From contig JAJEAR010000082.1 of assembly GCA_022822665.1 (NCBI GenBank), forward strand, positions 1 to 64,000: 64,000 bases of DNA. The letters are read 5' to 3'. The number at the start of each line of letters is the position of its first letter. Positions within the stretch are counted from its first letter, which is position 1. Position numbers and translations under genes: made by a program. The notes beneath the pieces were generated by a model. The model did not search any database. It was not told the DNA's origin and saw nothing but the letters and a program-made list of their open reading frames with translations. This document shows, piece after piece, positions 58,439 to 64,000 of this stretch. Origin of the DNA: Alphaproteobacteria bacterium (GTDB lineage Bacteria > Pseudomonadota > Alphaproteobacteria > Thalassobaculales > Thalassobaculaceae).

Positions 58439-61400
58439 CTACTCGGCGGCTGTCCGGGCGGTATCGGGGTTCCGGAAGACCGCCAGGGCCTGGCGCTGCA
58501 TGGCCCGGGCCCTGACGACGTGACGCTGCTTGACGTGGCCGTAGCCGCGGATGAACTCGGGCACCCGGGCGAGTTCGACGGCGGCCGCGTGGTTGTCCCG
58601 GTCCAGCGAGCCGGTCACCTCGCGCATCTGTTCGAAGTAGGTCTCGATCAGCTCGCGTTCCATGCGGCGTTCCGCGGTCCGCCCGAAGATGTCGAACCGG
58701 GTGCCGCGCAGGCGGCGCAGCCCCGCCAGTACCCGGAACACCGTCATCATCCACGGCCCGTAGGTCCGCTTGCGCACCTCGCCGGTTTCGGGGTCGGGCC
58801 TGGTGATCAGTGGTGGCGCCAGGTTGAATTCGATGCGGAAGTCGCCCTCGAACTGTTCCGCGAGCGCATCGCGGAATGTTCCGTCAGTATACAGGCGCGC
58901 GACCTCGTACTCGTCCTTGTACGCCATCAGCTTGAAGGCGTAGCGCGCGACCGCCTCGGCGAGACCGGTCATGCCGGGCGTCCGGTTGGCCTCGGCGCCT
59001 TCCACCTCGCGGACCAGCTCGAGATAGCGTCGGGCCCAGGCCCGGTCCTGGTATGCCTCGAGGAACCGGACGCGGCGCTCGACCATCTCCTCGATTGTCG
59101 TCGCCCTGTCGCGGTGTACCGGTTCGGGCGCGGGTGGTGCGGCCCGCCGCTCGACCTCCTCCGGGGCGTGCGCCGCCCGGCGCCCCCACAACAGCGCCTG
59201 GCGGTTGAACTCGACCGCCACGCCGTTGAGCTCGATCGCGCGTTCGATTGCCTCCAGACCGATCGGAATCTGCCCCTTCTGAACGGCGTAGCCGAGCATG
59301 AACAGGTTGGTCGCGATCGAATCACCGAGCAGACGGGTCGCGATCCGGGTGGCGTCGACGAACCAGGTCGAGTTCTCACCGGCCGCGGTACGCAGGGCCT
59401 CGCGGAACTCGGCGCCGGGGAACGCCAGGTCCGGGTCGCGGGTGAATGCCCCGGTCATAGTTTCCCGGGTGTTCACGATCGCGGTGGTCTCTCCGCGCGA
59501 GACCCTGGACAGCCCGTCTGCACCCGCCGCGGTCACCATGTCGCAGGCGAGCAACAGCCGCGCACCGCCGGTGGCGATGCGCACGCTGTGCAGGTCGTCC
59601 GGCCGCTCGGCGATCCGCACGTGGCTGATGACGGCTCCGCCCTTCTGGGCCAGTCCTGTCATGTCGAGCACGGAGACGCCCTTGCCCTCGATGTGGGCCG
59701 CCATGCCGATGAGCGCACCGATCGTGACCACGCCGGTTCCGCCGATACCGGTGACCACGATGTCCCAGGGCCGGTCAAGCCGTGGCTGGCCGGGCTCCGG
59801 CAGGGTCTCGAACAGGTCCGAGGAACCGGCCGCGCCCGAGCGGCGCGGGATGCCGCCGATCACCGAGACGAAGCTCGGGCAGAACCCCTTGGTGCAGGAG
59901 TAGTCCTTGTTGCAGCTCGACTGGTCGATGGCGCGCTTGCGGCCGAACTCGGTTTCCACCGGGACCACCGATACGCAGTTGGACGCCGTGCCGCAGTCTC
60001 CGCAGCCCTCGCAGACCAGTTCGTTGATGAAGATGCGCCGCGGAGGGTCGACCATGGTGCCGCGCTTGCGTCGCCGGCGCTTCTCGGCGGCACAGGTCTG
60101 GTCGTAGATCAGGACCGACAGCCCCTCGACCTCGCGGAGTTCGCGCTGGACCGTGTCGAGTTCGTCGCGGTGGTGGACCACCGCCCCGTCCGGCCACCGG
60201 GTCCCGATCGGGTACTTGTCGGGCTCGTCGGTCACGATACGGACCGACCGTGCGCCTTCGGCCGCGACCTGCGCCGCGATCTGGGGAACGGTGAAGCCAC
60301 CGTCGGCGGGCTGGCCGCCTGTCATGGCCACCGCGTCATTGAACAGGATCTTGTAGGTGATGTTCACACCCGCGGCGGCGGCGGCGCGGATGGCCAGCAG
60401 GCCGGAGTGGGTGTAGGTCCCGTCTCCCAGGTTGACGAAGACGTGCCGCGTGTCGGTAAACGGCGCCTGTCCGATCCAGGTTGCACCCTCGCCGCCCATG
60501 TGGGTGAAGGTCTCGGTGTTCCGGTCCATCCACACCGACATGAAGTGACACCCGATCCCCGCCATGGCCCGGGATCCGTCGGGGACCCGGGTCGAGGTGT
60601 TGTGCGGGCACCCGGAACAGAAGTAGGGGGTCCGGGCGAAGCCGGTCCCGCCGTGATGGACCGCGGCTTCCCTTTCGTCGAGCGCGCGAATCCGCCGGTC
60701 GATGGCCGCATCGTCGTGGAAGCGGCCGATCCGTTCGGCGATCACGCGCGCGATGCGTGCCGGCAGCAGTTCGCCGTCCGGGTCCTGCAGGCGGCGCCCC
60801 GCCTCGTCGAACTTGCCGACGACACGCGGGCGCGCCGAGGCCGGGGCGTTGTAGAGCAGGTCCTTCACCTGTTGCTCGATCAGCGGGCGTTTCTCCTCGA
60901 TGACCAGCAGCTCTTCCAGCCCCGCGGCGCATTCCGCCAGCCCCTCGGGCTCGAGCGGCCACGGCATGCCCACCTTGTAGAGACGCAGCCCGATGGCTTC
61001 GGCCTCGGCCTCGCCGATCCCGAGGTCGTCGAGCGCCTGGCGGACGTCGAGGTAGGACTTGCCCGCGGTCACGATGCCAAGCCGGGCCCGGGAACTGTCG
61101 AGCATGATCCGGTCGAGCCCGTTGGCGCGTGCATACGCCCTGGCCGCGGGGAGCTTGTGGTGGTGCAGCCGGGTTTCCTGTTCCAGCCAGTCGTCGGGCC
61201 AGCGGATGTTGAGCCCGCCGGCCGGCATGTCGGAGCCAGGCAGGACGATCCGAAGCCGCGCCGGGTCGACACTGATCGATGCCGAGCTGTCCATGTTCTC
61301 AGGCGTGGTCTTGAACGCGATCCAGCACCCGGAAAATCGCGACAGGGCGAACCCGTGCAGGCCGAAGTCGAGGATTTCCTGGACGCCCGCCGGGTTCAGG

Positions 61401-61909
61401 ACCGGTACATTGGCGTCCATGAAGGCGAATTCGCTCTGGTGCGGGACGGTCGATGACTTCGCGACATGGTCGTCGCCGGCAACCAGGAGCACGCCGCCGT
61501 TCGGTGATGAGCCGGCCATGTTGCCGTGCTTGATCGCGTCTCCGCTGCGGTCGACACCCGGGCCCTTGGCGTACCAGATGGCGAACACGCCGTCGCAGGT
61601 CGCACCCTCGAACAGGGTGGTCTGCTGGCTGCCCCAGACCGCGGTTGCCGCCAGGTCCTCGTTGACGCCGGGCTGGAAATGGATGCGGTTCCTGGCGAGG
61701 AAGCCGCGGGCGCGCCACAGCTGCTGATCGTAGCCCCCGACCGGGGATCCCCGGTAGCCGGAGATGAAACACCCGGTATCGAGACCGGCGGCGACATCGC
61801 GCTGGCGCTGGACCATGGGCAGGCGCACCAGTGCCTGGATGCCCGTCAGGTAGACGCGCCCCGATTCCAGCGTGTACTTGTCATCCAGCGTGACGGCAGG
61901 TGACGCCAT
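58439..61909 (-). CDS. Indolepyruvate ferredoxin oxidoreductase, fused alpha/gamma form
   Basis: A 1156-residue fused 2-oxoacid:ferredoxin oxidoreductase. It decarboxylates arylpyruvates to aryl-acetyl-CoA in aromatic amino-acid breakdown. The N-terminal LTGIQALVRLPMVQRQRDVAAGLDTGCFISGYRGSPVGGYDQ is the pyrimidine-binding domain. CSGCPHNTST and HMGGEGATWIGQ are TPP/cluster parts, and CEGCGDCGTASNCVS with a second Cys group (SSCNKDYSCTKGFCPS) binds Fe-S. The gamma-type region begins VVTGIGGTGVVTIGALIG. ATG 61909 follows AGGGAGAA. Confidence 0.93.
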   Translation of the reverse strand: MASPAVTLDDKYTLESGRVYLTGIQALVRLPMVQRQRDVAAGLDTGCFISGYRGSPVGGYDQQLWRARGFLARNRIHFQPGVNEDLAATAVWGSQQTTLFEGATCDGVFAIWYAKGPGVDRSGDAIKHGNMAGSSPNGGVLLVAGDDHVAKSSTVPHQSEFAFMDANVPVLNPAGVQEILDFGLHGFALSRFSGCWIAFKTTPENMDSSASISVDPARLRIVLPGSDMPAGGLNIRWPDDWLEQETRLHHHKLPAARAYARANGLDRIMLDSSRARLGIVTAGKSYLDVRQALDDLGIGEAEAEAIGLRLYKVGMPWPLEPEGLAECAAGLEELLVIEEKRPLIEQQVKDLLYNAPASARPRVVGKFDEAGRRLQDPDGELLPARIARVIAERIGRFHDDAAIDRRIRALDEREAAVHHGGTGFARTPYFCSGCPHNTSTRVPDGSRAMAGIGCHFMSVWMDRNTETFTHMGGEGATWIGQAPFTDTRHVFVNLGDGTYTHSGLLAIRAAAAAGVNITYKILFNDAVAMTGGQPADGGFTVPQIAAQVAAEGARSVRIVTDEPDKYPIGTRWPDGAVVHHRDELDTVQRELREVEGLSVLIYDQTCAAEKRRRRKRGTMVDPPRRIFINELVCEGCGDCGTASNCVSVVPVETEFGRKRAIDQSSCNKDYSCTKGFCPSFVSVIGGIPRRSGAAGSSDLFETLPEPGQPRLDRPWDIVVTGIGGTGVVTIGALIGMAAHIEGKGVSVLDMTGLAQKGGAVISHVRIAERPDDLHSVRIATGGARLLLACDMVTAAGADGLSRVSRGETTAIVNTRETMTGAFTRDPDLAFPGAEFREALRTAAGENSTWFVDATRIATRLLGDSIATNLFMLGYAVQKGQIPIGLEAIERAIELNGVAVEFNRQALLWGRRAAHAPEEVERRAAPPAPEPVHRDRATTIEEMVERRVRFLEAYQDRAWARRYLELVREVEGAEANRTPGMTGLAEAVARYAFKLMAYKDEYEVARLYTDGTFRDALAEQFEGDFRIEFNLAPPLITRPDPETGEVRKRTYGPWMMTVFRVLAGLRRLRGTRFDIFGRTAERRMERELIETYFEQMREVTGSLDRDNHAAAVELARVPEFIRGYGHVKQRHVVRARAMQRQALAVFRNPDTARTAAE

Positions 61910-61941
61910 GGCGAGTTCTCCCTGCCCGCGGCCCAGCGGGA

Positions 61942-61970
61942 AGCATAGAATTATGCAGGTTTGGTGGCAA
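61942..61970 (-). promoter_or_regulatory. Sigma-70-like promoter of the indolepyruvate oxidoreductase gene
   Basis: Minus-strand TTGCCA (61965-61970) and TATGCT (61942-61947) are spaced by 17 bases in a locally AT-rich segment. The predicted transcript starts about 25 bases before ATG 61909. Confidence 0.5.
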
Positions 61971-62162
61971 CGCGAAGCGCCGGCCGGGCCGGCCCCGCTT
62001 TGACCATCGGCGGGTGCCATCATCGTGCCCGGCGCGCCCGGTGCAAGGCTCGATCCCTCCGGGTCCGGGGTTCCTGGTACGGGATCGCATGCAGGGCGGG
62101 CGGTTTTGACATTGCCGGGCGTCCGGCCTATCCGGTCACCGTGAGCCGCCGCGGAGTGATGC

Positions 62163-63155
62163 ATGTCCATACTGCTGACCGGTGTCGCCGGGTTCATCGG
62201 CATGCATGTCGCGCGCTCCCTCCTCGACCGGGGCGAGCAGGTGATCGGTGTCGACTCGGTCAACGACTACTACGACCCGTCGCTCAAGCGTGACAGGCTC
62301 GCCACCATTTCGGGCATGGCGGGGTTCGAGTTTCAAAAATGTGATGTTGCGGACCGGGCGGCGCTGTTCGAACTGGTGGACTCGAACGCGGAACTGGACC
62401 GCGTCGTGCACCTCGCCGCCCAGCCCGGGGTGCGGCATTCGATCGAGCGGCCGTTCGACTACCTGCACGCGAACCTCGCCGGCCAGCTGGTGATGCTGGA
62501 GGTCTGCCGCCGGCTGCAGGACCGCAACGGGGGCTGCCGCGGCCTCGTCTACGCGAGTTCCTCGTCGGTATACGGCGCCAGTCCGGTCATGCCCAGTTCG
62601 CCCGGCCAGCGGACCGACCACCCGGTTTCGCTGTACGGTGCGACCAAGAAGTCGTGCGAGGTCATGGCGCAGTCCTATGCCCATCTCTACCGGATCCCGA
62701 CCACCGGGCTCCGGTTCTTCACCGTCTACGGACCGTGGGGCCGTCCGGACATGTCGCCGTGGATCTTCACCTCCCGCATCCTCGCCGGAGAGCCCATCCG
62801 CCTGTTCAACCACGGCCGGATGAAGCGGGACTTCACCCACATCGCCGACATCGTCCGCGGCGTGGTTTCCGCACTGGACCGGGCGCCGCGGCACGGCGAG
62901 GCCGACGCGCCCCACCGGATCTACAATCTCGGCAACGACAGGCCGGTTTCGCTCACCGACTACGTGCGGGTGATCGAGGACGCCTGCGGCCGCGCCGCGA
63001 TCATCGAGGGGCACCCGCTTCAGCCCGGCGACGTGCTCGAGACCCGGGCCGACATCTCGCTGAGCACCGCGGAGCTCGGCTTCGTTCCGTCGATCCCGAT
63101 CGAGACCGGGCTTCCGGAGTTCGTGGACTGGTACCGCGGCTACCGCGGGGTCTGA
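62163..63155 (+). CDS. NAD-dependent epimerase (UDP-glucuronate 4-epimerase-like)
   Basis: A 330-residue extended SDR epimerase. The NAD loop is LLTGVAGFIGMHVARSLLDRG near residues 4-24. VIGVDSVNDYYDPSLKRDRL is the segment characteristic of UDP-glucuronate 4-epimerases. Catalytic residues are Ser in YASSSSVYG and Tyr-x-x-x-Lys as SLYGATKKS. TGLRFFTVYGPWGRPDM and FNHGRMKRDFTHIADIV are also typical. It would convert UDP-glucuronate to UDP-galacturonate for surface polysaccharide. Confidence 0.93.
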   Translation: MSILLTGVAGFIGMHVARSLLDRGEQVIGVDSVNDYYDPSLKRDRLATISGMAGFEFQKCDVADRAALFELVDSNAELDRVVHLAAQPGVRHSIERPFDYLHANLAGQLVMLEVCRRLQDRNGGCRGLVYASSSSVYGASPVMPSSPGQRTDHPVSLYGATKKSCEVMAQSYAHLYRIPTTGLRFFTVYGPWGRPDMSPWIFTSRILAGEPIRLFNHGRMKRDFTHIADIVRGVVSALDRAPRHGEADAPHRIYNLGNDRPVSLTDYVRVIEDACGRAAIIEGHPLQPGDVLETRADISLSTAELGFVPSIPIETGLPEFVDWYRGYRGV

Positions 63156-63165
63156 GCCGCGCCGG

Positions 63166-64000
63166 TCAGCCGCCGGGACCCGCCACGGTCATGCCGTCGA
63201 TCCTGAGCGTCGGGGCGTTGACGCTGGTGCGGAACTCCAGGTCGTTCGCCGGTACCAGGTGCGCGAACATCTCCAGCAGGTTGCCTGCGACCGTCACGTC
63301 GCTGACCGGCCAGGCGACACGGCCGTTCTCGATCCAGAAACCGCCGGCGCCGCGGCTGTAATCCCCTGTCACCATGTTGACACTGCTGCCCATGAGTTCG
63401 GTGACGTAGAGTCCGTCATCGATATCCGCCATCAGTTCCTCGGGACTCGTGCTGCCTGCGGCCAGGTGCAGATTGGTCGCCCCCGGGTGGGGTGTGCCCC
63501 CGGGCGACCGGCTGGCGTTCCCGGTGCTCGCCAGGCCGAGCTGCCGCGCCGAGGCGAGATCAAGGATCCAGGAGCGCAGATGGCCGTCCTCGACCAGGCT
63601 GCGCCGGCATGTCGCCAGTCCCTCGCCGTCGAACGGCCTCGAGGCCAGTCCGCGCTGGCGGTGCGCATCGTCGATGATGGCGATGCCGGGGGAAAAGATC
63701 TGCTGGCCCATCGCATCCTTGAGGAAACTGGTCCCGCGCGCGATGGCCGTGCCGTTGATCGCCGAGGCAAGGTGGCGGACCAGGCTGGAGGACACCCGGG
63801 GATCGTAGACGACCGGTACGGCGGCGCTGGCCGGCCGGCGCGGGTTGAGCCGGCGGACCGCCCGTTCGCCGGCCTTCCGGCCGACCTCGGCCGGATCGGC
63901 CAGATCGGCGAGGTGGGTGGCGGCGGAAAACTCGTAGTCGCGTTCCTTGTCCTGGCCGTCGCCGGCCAGCACCACCGCGCTCACGCCGTGACTGGACTGC
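63166..64000 (-). CDS. pmbA: PmbA/TldD-family metalloprotease, 5' end beyond window
   Basis: The C-terminal 278 codons of a TldD/PmbA-family protease, open through 64000. SSHGVSAVVLAGDG and ERDYEFSAATHLADL lie near the edge. RRLNPRRPASAAVPVVYDPRVSSSLVRHLASAINGTAIARGTSFLKD, then GATNLHLAAGSTSPEELMADIDDGLYVTELMGSSVNMVTGDYSRGAGGFWIENG, are PmbA-specific. The Zn-binding helix (HExxxH) belongs to the TldD partner. It is convergent with the epimerase, ten bases apart. Confidence 0.92.
   Translation of the reverse strand, partial: QSSHGVSAVVLAGDGQDKERDYEFSAATHLADLADPAEVGRKAGERAVRRLNPRRPASAAVPVVYDPRVSSSLVRHLASAINGTAIARGTSFLKDAMGQQIFSPGIAIIDDAHRQRGLASRPFDGEGLATCRRSLVEDGHLRSWILDLASARQLGLASTGNASRSPGGTPHPGATNLHLAAGSTSPEELMADIDDGLYVTELMGSSVNMVTGDYSRGAGGFWIENGRVAWPVSDVTVAGNLLEMFAHLVPANDLEFRTSVNAPTLRIDGMTVAGPGG

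Noticed and set aside
57458..61456. A 1332-codon plus-strand open frame
   Set aside because: It is antisense to the indolepyruvate oxidoreductase gene, has no family motif and reads like a GC-rich shadow frame.
1..64000. tRNA genes and CRISPR arrays
   Set aside because: I scanned intergenic regions for T-loop-like GGTTCGA patterns and for regularly spaced repeats and saw none.

Overview
The window is high-GC DNA with dense four-base gene overlaps (ATGA or GTGA). It carries gene clusters typical of an alphaproteobacterium, most like a Rhodospirillales-type heterotroph: rpmH-rnpA-yidD-yidC-engB-argB followed by dapD-dapE, truA beside dapE, a TPP-riboswitch thiOSGE operon, an FzlA-like division protein, and a long fused indolepyruvate ferredoxin oxidoreductase. 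No rRNA, tRNA, CRISPR array or intact insertion sequence was found.

Layout. 0.4-1.6 kb: a DUF4143-type ATPase. 2.1-4.2 kb: an alpha/beta-hydrolase-fold gene and a luciferase-like (LLM) flavin monooxygenase, convergent with thiOSGE (4.2-7.0 kb), which has a TPP riboswitch. 7.3-9.8 kb: phytanoyl-CoA dioxygenase, SMP-30 lactonase, haloacid dehalogenase. 10.1-16.5 kb: an ABC importer (binding protein and two permeases, no ATPases), then GNAT, MBL-fold and a second LLM gene. 17.0-21.5 kb: 2OG-Fe(II) oxygenase, GST, aquaporin and amidase, with a xanthine-dehydrogenase fragment. 21.9-31 kb: an accessory belt with remnants of a PEP-mutase-family gene, an acyl-CoA ligase, an alpha/beta hydrolase and a membrane/coiled-coil gene, interspersed with VapBC and AbiE toxin-antitoxin pairs, two SDRs lacking the catalytic Tyr, a GST-like gene, a DLH and a ChaC. 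30.9-38.6 kb: thioesterase, PEP-mutase-family lyase, yciB, dusA, a Xre antitoxin with a frameshifted RES toxin, SDR, MFS and fzlA. 38.7-43.5 kb: a divergent catabolic module, with a Rieske oxygenase on the minus strand and hydrolase, LLM and SDR on the plus strand. 43.6-53.8 kb: core biosynthesis and housekeeping (leuA, truA, dapE, dapD, argB, engB, yidC, yidD, rnpA, with rpmH ending the run at 54.0 kb). 54.1-64 kb: MerA-like flavoprotein, VOC protein, orphan TRAP binding protein, DUF3750 protein, indolepyruvate oxidoreductase, nucleotide-sugar epimerase and a partial pmbA.

How the genes work together. The accessory genes suggest a scavenger of organic compounds: importers without full partners, four or more oxygenase types, hydrolases and GSTs. 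The most distinctive system is a hydrolase-fold plus LLM-monooxygenase couplet that occurs twice (2.1 and 40.7 kb). The usual nucleophile Ser is Gly in one copy and Cys in the other, and the second copy sits back to back with a Rieske oxygenase. On the regulatory side, leuA seems to be preceded by a leucine-rich leader peptide that may be leaderless. The 18.9-31 kb belt combines defence/addiction cassettes with gene decay, and in the RES/Xre pair the toxin is broken while the antitoxin is intact.
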